64,000 bases of DNA from Trichoplusia ni (GCF_003590095.1 NC_039480.1:19135328-19199327), one strand, 5' to 3'; shown: positions 50,401-60,298, counted from the stretch's first letter. The notes: a model not told the origin generated them from the letters alone. Numbers and translations are program-made.

Positions 50401-53400
50401 ACACGTTACGTGGGTTTGGTTTACAATTCCACTCTGGTATCCGTGGAAGTACCTAGGCAAGACAGTTTCGACGTTAAAATTTCTATTCGTTTATGGGCTA
50501 TAAAATTTTGCTTCTAATTACATGAATATTATTTTAGAAACAAGTTTATTTTATAGATTATCTTGTTATTTAATCACGATGTTATTTAATTTCATTGGTT
50601 TACTGTTTTTACCTATTATATTATATTACTAGCTGTTGCCCGCGACTTCGTCCCCGTGGGTAGAAGATATAAGTTATGATTTATATCTGCCCTAATTTGT
50701 ACACATTTTCCATTGTATCTTCGCTCCTATTAGTCGCAGCGTGATGGTATATAGCCTATAACCTTCCTCGATGATCGGTCTATTCAACACAAAAATAATT
50801 TTTCAATTTGGACCAGTAATTCCTGAGATTAGCGCGTTCAAACAAACAAACTCTTCAGCTTTATATATTACTAGCTGTTGCCCGCGACTTCGTCTGCGTG
50901 GTTAGAAGATATAAGTTATGACTTTTTCTTCGCTCGTATTGGTCGCAGCGTGATGATATATAGCCTAAAACCTCTCTCGATGAATGGTCTATTCAACACA
51001 AAAATATTTTTTCAATTTGAACCAGTAGTTCCTGAGATTAGCGCGTTCAAACAAACAAACAAACAAACTCTTCAGCTTTATATATTAGTATAAGTATATT
51101 AGTATATAAATAGATGCCAACGATATCTTCGCTACGTTTCATCGATTTTTAATTTCTCGCGCGGAGATTTTAATATTACGATAACTCATTACCTATTCAC
51201 TTTTTTGGTGTAGTGTAAAAGGCAATTTTGTTCTATATTACATGTATAATATATCTAACTTATTTATTTGGATAAGGATTAATACTGTATTGTTAAAAAT
51301 AGGTTCGTAAATAACCCATAATTTAACTGTATTAAGAAAACACATAAAAATGGTTATTGTGGGTTATCCTTGGAAGATAGACATATACCACCGCGGATTT
51401 TTTTGTAGATTTATTAAAGAGGTACAAACCCGCCATACATAGTTTTGTTGTAACTCAAAAGGTTTTGGCAGCGTTCTCGAGGAAAGCTCTCGAATGGCTT
51501 AATTTTTTCCGACATGTTTAACTAACATCGTTGTAATATTGTCAGTTTACACAAAACCTAAACTTATTATACACTAAAACCTTCCTCAAGAATTGCTCTA
51601 TCTATTGTTGAAAACCGCATCAAAATCCGTTGCGTAGTTTTAAAGATTTAAGCGTTCATAGGGACATACAACATGACACATGACAGAAAAAGCGATTTTG
51701 TTTTATACTATGTAGTGAAGTATAGAAGTATAGATTAAACTAGCTGTTGACGCGACTTCATTCGCGCGGCCATGAAGATATAAGTCAGGTTTTTATCAAT
51801 CGGATCATTAGATTTAGAGTCCACGCATCTTCACACCTTTTTCCCACGTTTTTTTATACACTCACTTTCTTGTTTGTCGTTCCGGTTGGATTTTTGCAAC
51901 ACAATTTTGAGGCACTTCCCGATAAGCTAGCAGGCTGATATTTTCAGGGTAGCTTCAAACCCGATGACAATGCAATTTACAACAATAAAAGCGGCTAGAA
52001 CGATTTTGATACAATTTGAATGGAGACACAGTTAAAAACGTGGGTTTTTGATTCTTTAAATGTATTTTTTTTTTGTAATATTTTTGATTACTGCTCTGCC
52101 CCTATATTTAAAACATAGCGTGATACGATACAACTACGTTTGCTGGTTCAGCTAGTAGGTAGATATTATTAAATGATGCATCGGTTACCCCCACGTATTT
52201 ATCGTGATTGCCCAAGTAGTTTCGTACCCGACCGAAATCGTATGAATTTCAATGTTAAACAATCTCGGTTATTCACAACAAAGTTCGCTGCGAATTTCAA
52301 TAAAGAATACATGAATTTTACACTTCAAATTACATTCACAATCGCCATTTTGATTAAACTTTGACAGATGAAACGTCAGCTATCCCGCCAAAATGTCACG
52401 TTCGGATACGTTGACAAAACAATGGTACATATATAATTACATTGTTTTGAATCGTGAATGGCAACCTTTGCCCTTTTTGATGAAAACGATAAATTATTTT
52501 GAGTTATCTATTGCTTGTTAGCTATTTCAACGTCAAATGTCAAATATTTTGTATGTTTAACATCCATCTTGGAATCTGTTTGGAGTTTGACAAGAATTGT
52601 AGACTCTGAAAGGTAGGTACTTAGATAGAAAGATAGCTTCAACCAGTATGATTTTAAATATTTAACTCAACTATTCAAAGCAGTATTTGGATTTTGTGTA
52701 ATTGCCTATAACTCTATTTTTTATAATAACTATCGTGAGACCGATTCATTATTAAATGATGTAACCGTACGACTCGCGATCCCGCCGCGTCTGCTCATGA
52801 TTAAGGACTCCGGTTGGATCCGAAACTAGTAGGGCTACCCCGATAAATATGCCTATAACTCTCTTGTATTTAAAATTGTAAAAATAGTTTATTGGACTTT
52901 TCATAGAAATGACGTCCACGGGGATCGAACCTGCGACACGTCGCGCATAGTGGGTTTTATAACACCGGAACACAAAGGTCAAAAGAAACATGGGTGGGTT
53001 TTAGTTTTAGTTCAGTAGAAGTCTGACACTCCCTTCTGTTCAACCCAAAGCGAGAGGTGTCATTTGATAATTTCCCATCCGAAACAAAAACATCTATATA
53101 AGAAAACTATATATAAAATGAGGAAATAAGTACTATGTAAAAATATATATATATATATACAAAAAATATTTAAATCTAAGTATATTGTAAATTAATTCAT
53201 TAAAATATGTAAATCAATCATAACTCTTTCATAAAACGTTTTATTTTTAATTAATTGTTACTGTTTTAATGACCAATCTGACAGTTTTTGTGTTGACTAA
53301 TTGGCAACAGATTATAAAATAATAAATTATCTCAATACGGATAAATCAAATTGGAGTTGGTATCATCATTCCCCTGCCCTTATCCCAATTATTTTATTTG

Positions 53401-56400
53401 GGGTCGGCGCAACATGTCATCTTCTTCCATACCTTCCTATCGGCCGTCATCTCACAAGAAACACTCTTTACAGCCATATCGTCTTTCACACAATCCATCC
53501 ATCGTTTCTTTGGACAGAATAAATTGGAGTTGGTATGAAATGTCAAAATAAATTATTTTTTACCAACAATTGCCAGTTGCTACGCCCGGCCCGTTACAAA
53601 TTGAAAATCATCCCACGGGAACATAAAATCTAGATAAAAACTGTTCTATGTGCTAATCTAGATTCTTTAAATGTAAAAAAGTTCTGCCCTGGCCCTAGCC
53701 AAAGCAGTTAGACATAGCTCACATACCTATCGAACTCCAAGTCGCAAAAAAACTATTAGACATAGCTCAAATACCTACCTAACTCCAAGGCATAATAATT
53801 GGTGTTGGAAATCGATCTCACGACCTCCGGTATAGCAATCAGGGCCACTACAACTACACCATAGGTCCTGTTAATAAAATTAATAAAGTATAACAATAAT
53901 ATAATGACTTCCAAAAATGAACTGCCTACGTTCACAATCCCACAGCAAAAGTTTGTTTCAAAATGGTTTAGCAATTTAGCCTAATATGGTAACAAACATA
54001 TGCAATGTCAACACTTTAAAAGCTTTATTAGTAAATATTTTAAATTCCCTGTTTCACATTTTACGGCCGCTTAGTCATAAAAACTAATGTCTTATGTAAA
54101 TTTAAATTACTTTGTTATAAAATCATTACCTGTTGGGATTTGTTAAATAGTCGTAGATAATCTTATAACATCAAAGAAAACGGTCAAGTTCGAGTCGGCC
54201 TCGGACACGAAGGGTTCCGTGCCAATCTATTTTTATTAATGGTTATGGCAGCAAGATAACACTAATATTACTATCATCACTATTTTAACTCATGATTAAT
54301 TAATTCATACTAATGTTATAGATGCGAAAATAATTCTGTTTGTCTCGCTTTTACGCCAAAAGTACTGAACCGAATGTAATGAATCTTTGTAAACATACTA
54401 TAAGTATGTTTATCAGTTTGTACTTTTTAAATAAATACATATTATAATAGATTTAAATTACACCTAGACACAGAGCAAATGATCGTGCTCATCTCATTAA
54501 CATTTTTGTCCTGGGTGGGAATCGAACCCACTACCTCCGGTATAGTCAGGGCCACTTACCACTAGACCAAAAGACCAGTCAAATCAAATGATTCTTACAT
54601 TTCTTACTAATATTATAAACGCGAAAGTTTGTATGTTTGTTCCTCTTTCACGCAAAAACCACTGAACGGATTTAGACGAAACTTGGTACACAGATAGTTT
54701 ATAACCAGGATTAACACATAGGATTTCATGTCCCCGTGGGATCATATTCGATTTAACTGCTAGTCTTACATAAAAACATACAACGAAACCAAAATCAACT
54801 TTAAGGTCTTCACACACAGCAGCTATAATGCATATTAATGTACATTACATCCCGGGATGTATAGCTTTAAATTATCTTAATGTATCACACACACAACAGG
54901 CAATTTCATGTATCTTTTCTATATTTTTGAACATCCTTTTCGAAGAGAGATATACGGAAATGAATTGAGATGTATTAAGATGTATCGAAATATCCTACTA
55001 CTATTATAAAGGCGAAAGTTTGTAAGTATGGATGTATGGATGTATGTTACTCTTTCACGTAAAAACTACTGAATGGATTTGAATGAAACTACCACAATAT
55101 AGCTTATACATCAGAATAACACATAGGCTACAATTTTTGAGGTTTCTAATGTGAGGTCGTAAAAAAACTCATTTTTTGCGCTTACATTGCAAACGCTAAC
55201 TGAATCCTACAAGATAGATAGAAGGCAGATAGATAAATAGAAGGCAGGAATAAATTATAACTTATATCTTCTAACCACGCGGACGCAGTCGCGGGCAACA
55301 GCTAGTAAATGTATATTTTCGTATCGCTCTGTACTTTAAGATTCGAAGATGTAAAAATATACATTATAGTTGTCGTGTGTGGTCTCCTGACGGTTTCTAT
55401 GGAAAGATGTAATGAGATGTATCGTGCTGTAATGTACATCTCTACATCATAGCTGCTGTGTGTGAAGCACTTTATCTATACTTCTATACTCTATACTAAT
55501 ATATAAAGCTGATGAGTTTGTTTGTTTGTTTGAATGCGCTAATCTCAGGAACTACTGGTCCAAATTGAAAAATTCTTTTTGTGTTGAATAGACCATTCAT
55601 CGAGGAAGGCTTTAGGCTATAAATCATCACGCTGCGATTAATAGGAGCGAAGATACAATGGAAAATGTGAAAAAACCAGGGCAGGTATAAATCATAACTT
55701 ATATCTTCTACCCACGGGAACGAAGTCGCGGGCAACAGCTAGTTTATAATATAATAAGCGTAGATATCGGCGTTTTAGTATGTACTATAAACGAATTTAC
55801 ATTTTAAATTTCCCTGATTATCATAAATACAACGAAAAATCTTTTTTACGCAATTTGACTCAGTTTAGCATTGACCATGGGAATTATCATGGAATGAAGG
55901 AGTGGTTGCATGAATCATATGCGAGGTTGTAGGCTCGAAGCGTGGTGATCAATGCTCGTTCTCTGTATGAGAGGCCTGCCGTGGGACAGTTACCGGCTGG
56001 TGTTATTAACAGCTTCGGTAATGGCGCCCCACCGTGGGGCAGCTCACAAGCGTGATCAATGCTCGTTCTCTGTATGAGAGGCATGCAGTGGGACAGTTAC
56101 AAGATTTAATTACAAAACAATTTTCAAATCTTTTAATTTGCTCGTAAACCTATTTACACATATTTTTAACGTTAATTAATGCATTATGTGTGAATGTTAT
56201 GTGTCAACTATTTTATTGACTATTACCAATTGACAGACCTGTTACCACGTCTTGAAGTATTATTATTACAGTGATGAAAAGAGATAGCTCTACGCTGTGT
56301 ATTGCGCTGTCCTGCTTTCACAACCATGATTATATTATATTAACACGTGATGGTAGACCTTCTGTTACATACTCATAAGTCGGTTTTCAGCTTAATATTT

Positions 56401-59400
56401 AATAACGGTAGAAGGTAAGTAGTTGTTGCCCGCGACTCCGTCTGCGTGGACTTCACGCGTTCGGTGGTCCCCGTTCCATGGGAATACATCCCTTTAGCGA
56501 TCCCATAGCTTTTAAATTTTCCTCGGGAACTATTCCGAAAATGGGGATAAAAGGGTAGCCTATGTTCTGTTCCATGTCAATGGCTATATGCATGCCTAAT
56601 TTCATCCAAATCCGTTCAGCCGTTTTTGCGTGATTGAGTAACAAACATCCACACTTTCACATTTTTAATATCAGTAAGGATTGTAGTCACTGATTGATCA
56701 AAGTACCGTGCCACAGTAATAATATTTGACAAAAATGATTTGATGGATGAAGGGATACAGGGAAATAAATTCACTTGTGACGTCACTTACCAGTACGCTT
56801 TCTACTAGCAAGTGATGTTACTAGCCCCCACTACCATACATTTCATCACCTTAAGTGCTTCCTAACTTTATATATAAATGAAAAATATGTATACCTACAA
56901 TATTTTTGGGAAACCTGTCTGACGGACAACTTACATTTTCGTAGTCCAAAAATTCAGATATTCTTTATTTACAAGGAACGGAACAGATAAATAAATTCTT
57001 TAAAGTTGTTTTACGAAGTATGGTTTTGTCAAATTACCATATTATTTGTGCTATACACCGTGATTTTTTAGTCGTCTTACAAAAGCAGCCCAGTTCATGT
57101 ATCCAATGACTAGAACATGTTCATGATAAGAAAATTGGTATTTATGAGATTTGAATAAATTTAAAATGCAATTGTTATTCAATATTATGATGCAATTCGT
57201 AGTTTTTAAGAAACAGCTCGGTTGCGAGCGCGTTCCGTGCCTTGTAACAATGGTGAGGGGCGCGGGCGGCGGCAATTTTATTTTTTAGATAGCATTAGCA
57301 TATTTCAGATTTCTCTTGTTTAATTTTCCTTCGTACTTATTATCTTAGTTGATGATAAAAAAAATAATAATCGCGCCTAGGGGTATTTTACGTCGGATAC
57401 ATGAACTGGGACGATTAAAAGAACACCGTGTATAAAAACCTAATTTCGCTTAAAGTATTATTAAAAATCCTTATTGACTTCAACTGTCACAATGACAAAC
57501 AACCTAAATTATTTAGTTACAAATCAATGTTACTATTACAAAATTTAATTCGCTTTAAAGAATTACATAAGTAAACATTTCTTATATTGACAAAATTAAT
57601 TGGCAAGTCCATTTATATACGAACGATAATTCAATGGAGAGGTGTTAATAAATTTACTTTTATGTAACTGTCAAGAATGACAGTATTTTGAAAGGTCTTT
57701 TCTTGTATTTTTTTCGTAACTACGGACTTTATTTAAATCTATACTAATATATAAATCTGAAGAGTTTGATTGTTGGTTCGTTTGTTTGAACACGCTAATC
57801 TCAGGAACTAGGTTTTTGTATTGAATAGACCATTCATCGAGGAAGGCTTTAGGCTATATACCATCACGCTGCGACTAATAGGAGCTAATATACAATGGAA
57901 AATGTGGAAAAAACAGGTTAGGTATAAATCATAACTTTATCTTCCAACCACTCGGACGAAGTCGCGGGCAACAGCTAGTAGGTCGATAAAGGTCACCGCT
58001 GCAAAGCCATATGGCGAGACGTGTCGCGGTTTCGATCCCCGCAGTAGAAAAATAAAGAATAGAATAGAATATAACTTTATTTTCTATGAATCCCGCCGCG
58101 TCTGCTCATAATTAAGGACTCCGGTTGGGTCCGAAACTAGTCGGGCTATCCCGATACATACGCGTGAGTAAACCGTTGCATCATTTAATAAGGTACATAA
58201 TTATTTCATAACTTATTCCTTATATCGCGGGGGGCTACACAAACATTCAAGTCACATGCACAAAGACACCCAGACTCAGGACAAGCATTCGTGGATCACA
58301 CAAACGCTTGTCCTACGGGATCGAACTAACACGTCGCGCTCAGTGGATTTGGCGTGGTGACCTCAATCACTTGGCTATACATGCAATTATCATTGTAAAT
58401 AGCAGAACTGGGCTTTTCCTTGGGATGGTGAGCTTCATGAAATGAAATAATTTATTCTGCAAATAGGATAGACGTCATCACATTTACATGACGTTTTGTA
58501 GCTAGCTGGAGCTGAAGTTTCCTAGCTGGGTACAGTGACTACCTTGAAAAGAAACGACTCACTCGACTATTCATATCGGCTATCCCGTTCAAATAATAAG
58601 ATAGTATAAGTTATAATAATTTAGATTATATTGCTTTTCTTCCGCAGATGCTGGCGGCAGTATCCTTGTCTTCAAGCCAGAGTGATGATGAGATCATTAG
58701 ACAAGACTTCGACGGACCACACGAGGATGGCTCTTACAAATGGGCATTACAAACTGGTAATATTAAAGAATAACTTTATTTCGTATTTTTACACTTTTGC
58801 TAGGATTCCATGGGTGGAAGAGAGTAATGGTCAAGCCTGCGGGTGGTGGCGAGACCCTGTCACTCGATGAGCTAGAAGCCAAGAAGGAGACGGGTGCAAC
58901 GTTTTTTCTTCTCTGGATGTCAGTTGTTATAGAAAATCTTAATATTGCTATTTGATACTTGTTTTCCTAATTTACGCTGTTTTTGCAGACATTATTAATA
59001 ATGTAAAATGTTACTATAATATTATATTTTGAAAAGAGTAACTTATGGAGTTTCTTGCCGGTTCTTCTCCATAAGAACGACACTTTGGAACCGTGCAACT
59101 AGAGTCAGTAATGTGACGTTTTAAAAGTGCCTGAGAAACGGCCTATTTGAAATAAAAACTTTTTGATTTTGCGCAATCGTTCTTATGAGGAGTTAAAAAT
59201 GGGCTCATTATACCCATCATCGGGCCAAAAAATATACAAATGAATGATCATTATGTTTGTATTAGGTGGTGGAATATTTCATGAGCAAAAAGGAGGTCTG
59301 CAGCCGAGTAGCTCCGGGGAGCCGAGCCTGTTCGTCCAGGGGCAGTATCAGTACACAGCGCCTGATGGACAGGTATAGTTACACGGATCTTGAGCGCTGA

Positions 59401-59992
59401 CCTTGACCTGCGCAGAAGTGATGTTTTGGGTCCCTTTTGCGGTATGAAGTGAGGATATATAAAAAGATTGATTGCAGGCATTGTGGGTCAGTTAGTCCAG
59501 GGCCCCAATTCCGCTATTTACAATGATGATTGCATGGATAGCCGAGTGGTTGAGGTCACCACGCCGAACTGAGTGCGACGTGTTAGTTCGATCCCCGTAG
59601 GACAAGCGTTTGTGTGATCCACGAATGCTTGTCCTGAGTCTGGGTGTCTTTGTGTATGTGACTTGACTTGGATGTTTTAGAAACAGCCCGCGATTCTTTT
59701 ATTTAGTTATTAATCTGTTTAAATTATAACACTTATTTACTTTTACATTAAGCCCCACAAAAATATTTGCACAGTTTGCCTGTGTAACAAAATATTATAA
59801 ATCTAAAACTATATCGAAATCACTCAAATAACGTTATTGTTTCTTCATCCTCAGGTGATAAACGTTCTCTACACAGCTGGAGAGAACGGGTTCGAGGCCC
59901 GGGGCGCTCACATCCCCACCCCTCCCCCTATTCCTATCGCTATACAGCGAGCACTCGACTACCTCGCTACGAAACCACCGACAACTGTTTAA
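38437..59992 (+). CDS. cuticular protein, RR-1 type Rebers-Riddiford chitin-binding domain, 4 exons
   Basis: Exons: 38437-38463, 58648-58756, 59266-59372, 59855-59992 (381 nt, 126 aa plus stop), all GT/AG and phase-consistent. Exon 1 gives nine residues that join exon 2 to make a hydrophobic signal peptide of about 19-20 residues ending near SLSSSQ. A Chitin_bind_4 (RR-1) domain follows at about residues 37-99: GSYKWALQTGGG, then GQYQYTAPDGQ, then GENGFEARGAHIP. The usual ADENGF is AGENGF here. The tail is PTPPPIPIAIQRALDYLATKPP, common in RR-1 proteins. Such proteins are secreted by epidermis and bind chitin in soft cuticle. Exons 2-4 are secure. Exon 1 is inferred: it has ATG, a strong GTAAGT donor and completes the signal peptide, but it lies 20.2 kb upstream. 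Exon 2 itself starts with ATG, but alone gives too short a signal peptide. Confidence 0.85.
39040..39393 (+). mobile_element. Helitron Hel-4 with foreign centre
   Basis: TCTAATATATAAAATTCCCG start and CGCCGGGACAGCTAG end. The middle (about 39210-39360) differs from other copies and holds a perfect hairpin. Confidence 0.6.
39318..39355. repeat. perfect 16-bp hairpin
   Basis: CGAAAGTATGAACACC, a 6-nt loop, then its exact reverse complement ending at 39355. Confidence 0.85.
39830..39985 (+). mobile_element. LINE 3' end with TGATTT tail
   Basis: Shares GAAGCGGTGAAGGGTGGGCG and a (TTTTGAT)n tail with 40330-40500. Both look like short 3' ends of one LINE. Confidence 0.5.
40055..40300 (+). mobile_element. 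SINE-C, 5'-truncated
   Basis: Ends in a GATGATGATTATGATTAT tail. Confidence 0.6.
40810..41037 (+). mobile_element. short Helitron, Hel-1
   Basis: Plus-strand copy with TC start and CTAG end. Its start is duplicated (CCCTACTTCCCTACT). Confidence 0.7.
41239..41535. mobile_element. hAT-type MITE E, copy 1
   Basis: Ends CAGTGCCGGCGT and its near-complement CGGCACTG. The 8-bp target duplication AGTCAAAC is at 41231-41238 and 41536-41543. Holds a run of 14 or more G near 41251. Confidence 0.85.
41836..42259 (+). repeat. 110-bp satellite, 3.9 units
   Basis: Unit starts at 41836, 41946, 42056 and 42166, exactly 110 bp apart and almost identical; opposite strand to 33731-33933. Confidence 0.9.
42855..43041 (-). 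mobile_element. Helitron Hel-3
   Basis: CTAG at 42855-42858, decayed near that end; the GTTTATAATATTAGTAA start is kept. Confidence 0.55.
43436..43665 (+). repeat. dispersed repeat F
   Basis: Near-complete copy to GATTTTGTAAATCTATTAAT. Confidence 0.55.
44097..44306 (+). mobile_element. Helitron Hel-3, decayed ends
   Basis: Internal core matches Hel-3 (CTTTCACGCAAAAACCACTG). The CTAG end has mutated to CTTG. Confidence 0.5.
44400..44515 (-). mobile_element. SINE-B fragment
   Basis: GGAATCGAACCCACGATCTC and GCCACTAGACTAACAAGC. Confidence 0.5.
44529..44769 (+). mobile_element. short Helitron, Hel-2
   Basis: TC start at 44529 and CTAG at 44766-44769. Confidence 0.7.
44971..45246 (+). mobile_element. 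Helitron Hel-4
   Basis: Full copy with TC start and GGGTCAGCTAG end. Confidence 0.7.
45262..45494 (+). mobile_element. SINE-C, 5'-truncated
   Basis: CACGTTACATTGTGAGTGCC to GGCCGATGATGATGA. Confidence 0.6.
46066..46318 (-). mobile_element. SINE-B, full length
   Basis: Near-identical to the copy at 218-489, including the ATATCCTGGGACAACTCAC end. Confidence 0.7.
46560..46995 (+). mobile_element. SINE-A tail split by a hAT MITE
   Basis: CCACGAATGCTTGTCCTGAG to GTTTGTGAAACC, then the MITE, then the SINE resumes GTGAAACCCCCGCGACACAA. A further AT-rich insertion of about 45 bp lies at 46608-46653. Confidence 0.7.
46681..46971. mobile_element. hAT-type MITE E, copy 2, nested in SINE-A
   Basis: CAGTGCTGGCGTTAGG and CGCCGGCACTG ends; the 8-bp duplication GTGAAACC is at 46673-46680 and 46972-46979. 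Confidence 0.85.
47367..47644 (+). mobile_element. Helitron Hel-4
   Basis: Full copy; CTAG at 47641-47644. Confidence 0.7.
48179..48388 (-). mobile_element. Helitron Hel-4, diverged
   Basis: CTAGTTGTCCCAGCGAATG end and GACACGAGAATTTA near the other end, minus strand. Confidence 0.5.
48422..48617 (-). mobile_element. SINE-A, full length
   Basis: One of the longest copies, including the CGCATTAAGGAATTTAATCC end that other copies lack. Confidence 0.7.
48952..49467 (+). mobile_element. foldback repeat G with 9-bp target duplication, holding SINE-C
   Basis: GCAATCGTT at 48943-48951 and 49468-49476 flanks ATTAAATGATGTAACGG, arms, and an asymmetric tail AATGAATCAGTCTCACGATA. SINE-C (49075-49436) splits the tail. 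Confidence 0.65.
49075..49436 (-). mobile_element. 5S rRNA-like SINE (family C), full length with 17-bp target duplication
   Basis: Flanked by TCAGTCTCACGATAGTT at 49058-49074 and 49437-49453. In minus orientation its head contains GGTTAAGCTATGCTTGACGC and GTGGATGGGTGACCATC, which resemble the internal control region of 5S rRNA (GGATGGGTGACC core). The 3' end is a short (GAT)n run. Confidence 0.75.
49590..49808 (+). mobile_element. SINE-C, 5'-truncated, opposite to the copy 150 bp upstream
   Basis: CGGCTATTATTAATACATC to AAGGCTAGGATGATGATGAT. It forms a long inverted pair with 49075-49436. Confidence 0.6.
50090..50310 (+). mobile_element. SINE-B
   Basis: GTAGTGGTTAGTGGCCCTG start; full body to the TTTAGTTTAAAATCTAGATG tail. 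Confidence 0.6.
50371..50452 (-). mobile_element. SINE-A, head only
   Basis: GGGGATGGAACCCGCGACAC and GGTATCCGTGGA. Confidence 0.5.
50629..51114 (-). mobile_element. head-to-tail pair of Hel-2 Helitrons
   Basis: Two minus-strand copies abut: CTAG at 50629-50632 and again at 50871-50874. The second begins exactly where the first loses its TC end. The second is internally shortened. Confidence 0.7.
51115..51735. other. intronic AT-rich DNA with a decayed Helitron-like piece
   Basis: ACCTTCCTCAAGAATTGCTC and CGTAGTTTTAAAGATTTAAG (51570-51650) resemble 42690-42750. Otherwise nothing. Confidence 0.35.
51850..52155 (+). repeat. dispersed repeat F followed by a Hel-4 end
   Basis: CTTTCTTGTTTGTCGTTCCG start; ends ACGTTTGCTGGTTCAGCTAG. 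Confidence 0.5.
52725..52850 (-). mobile_element. foldback repeat G, partial
   Basis: Tail, shortened left arm, and CCGGTTGGATCCGAAACTAG right arm. A second fragment is at 52168-52240. Confidence 0.5.
53139..53160. repeat. (AT)n microsatellite
   Basis: AT-dinucleotide run. Confidence 0.7.
53795..53875 (-). mobile_element. SINE-B head fragment
   Basis: GAAATCGATCTCACGACCTC and CACCATAGGTCCTG. Confidence 0.45.
54395..54580 (-). mobile_element. SINE-B
   Basis: Body plus GGGAATCGAACCCACTACC and ACCACTAGACCAAAAGACC; immediately followed by Hel-3 at 54602. Confidence 0.6.
54602..54763 (+). mobile_element. Helitron Hel-3
   Basis: TCTTACTAATATTATAAACG start and CTAG at 54760-54763. Confidence 0.6.
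54808..55468. mobile_element. inverted-repeat element holding a Helitron
   Basis: CTTCACACACAGCAGCTATA at 54808 and its complement ending near 55467. Removing the Helitron (54993-55305) leaves about 350 bp. The flanking duplication is imperfect. Confidence 0.55.
54993..55305 (+). mobile_element. Helitron (Hel-3 start, Hel-2 end) nested in an inverted-repeat element
   Basis: TCCTACTACTATTATAAAGG start at 54993; GCGGGCAACAGCTAG end at 55305. The two halves match different families, so it looks chimeric. Confidence 0.6.
55475..55742 (+). mobile_element. short Helitron, Hel-2
   Basis: Full plus copy directly after the inverted-repeat element at 54808-55468. Confidence 0.65.
55936..56100 (+). 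repeat. 110-bp satellite, 1.5 units, more diverged
   Basis: GCTCGTTCTCTGTATGAGAG occurs twice. The first unit is about 107 bp because GTG is missing from the CGTGGTGATC part. Confidence 0.8.
56419..56685 (-). mobile_element. Helitron-like element
   Basis: TTGCCCGCGACTCCGTCTGC end and a TAATATCAGTAAGGATT start. The CTAG end is decayed to GTAG. Confidence 0.5.
57056..57430. mobile_element. inverted-repeat MITE, TATA-flanked
   Basis: Left CACCGTGATTTTTTAGTCG and CCCAGTTCATGTATCC; right GGATACATGAACTGGGACGA and AACACCGTG. TATA at 57052-57055 and 57431-57434. The centre is unusually GC-rich (57240-57272). Confidence 0.6.
57738..57978 (+). mobile_element. short Helitron, Hel-2
   Basis: TC start and CTAG end. 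About 25 bp is deleted internally relative to other copies. Confidence 0.65.
58085..58195 (+). mobile_element. foldback repeat G, one arm
   Basis: CCGCCGCGTCTGCTCATAAT to AACCGTTGCATCATTTAATA. A shorter fragment is at 61362-61402. Confidence 0.5.
58228..58385 (-). mobile_element. SINE-A
   Basis: Near-complete minus copy, within cuticular intron 1 close to exon 2. Confidence 0.65.
58804..58955 (+). other. open frame in intron 2 of the cuticular gene, frame-compatible with exon 2
   Basis: After a GCTAG acceptor-like site (58799-58803) the sequence stays open for 49 codons to TGA at 58953. It reads GFHGWKRVMVKPAGGGETL and continues with an acidic and basic helix-like stretch. Its phase fits the exon 2 donor. 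Splicing it in would truncate the protein before the chitin-binding domain. It could equally be a fragment of a LINE gag-like protein. No family is recognised. Confidence 0.25.
59030..59168 (+). mobile_element. LINE 3' end in intron 2 of the cuticular gene
   Basis: GTTTCTTGCCGGTTCTTCTC and CCTATTTGAAATAAAAAC. Related pieces in the other orientation are at 1275-1350, 1930-2010 and 25635-25710. Confidence 0.5.
59527..59690 (+). mobile_element. SINE-A in intron 3 of the cuticular gene
   Basis: Intact A box and B box; tail GTCCTGAGTCTGGGTGTC. Confidence 0.7.
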
Positions 59993-60106
59993 AGTGACAA
60001 AAATACACAAGTGACATTTCTCCATTCCAGAATGACACTTTGGAAGTGACAAGTATTTTAATTCCAGAAAGACACTTTGTTTAATGTCAGTTCAAATATC
60101 ATATGA

Positions 60107-60298
60107 TACGGATAGCCGAGTGGTTGACGACAACACGCCAAACACATTGACCATGATGGTTGACGATTTGATCCCGTAAGACAAACATTTGTGTGATCCA
60201 CGAATGCTTGTCCTGAGTCTGGGTGTCTTTGTGCATGTGACTTGAATGTTTGCAAGACAAGAAAAATATCCCTTACTGTGGGAGTCATTTTTCTTTAT
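60107..60298 (+). mobile_element. SINE-A, just downstream of the cuticular gene
   Basis: GATACGGATAGCCGAGTGG start. It lies 115 bp after the stop, and no AATAAA occurs before it, so it may be part of the 3' UTR. Confidence 0.65.

Noticed and set aside
58648..59992. Translation of the cuticular protein starting at the ATG of exon 2
   Set aside because: The ATG sits exactly at the splice acceptor and would leave a signal peptide too short (about 10 residues).
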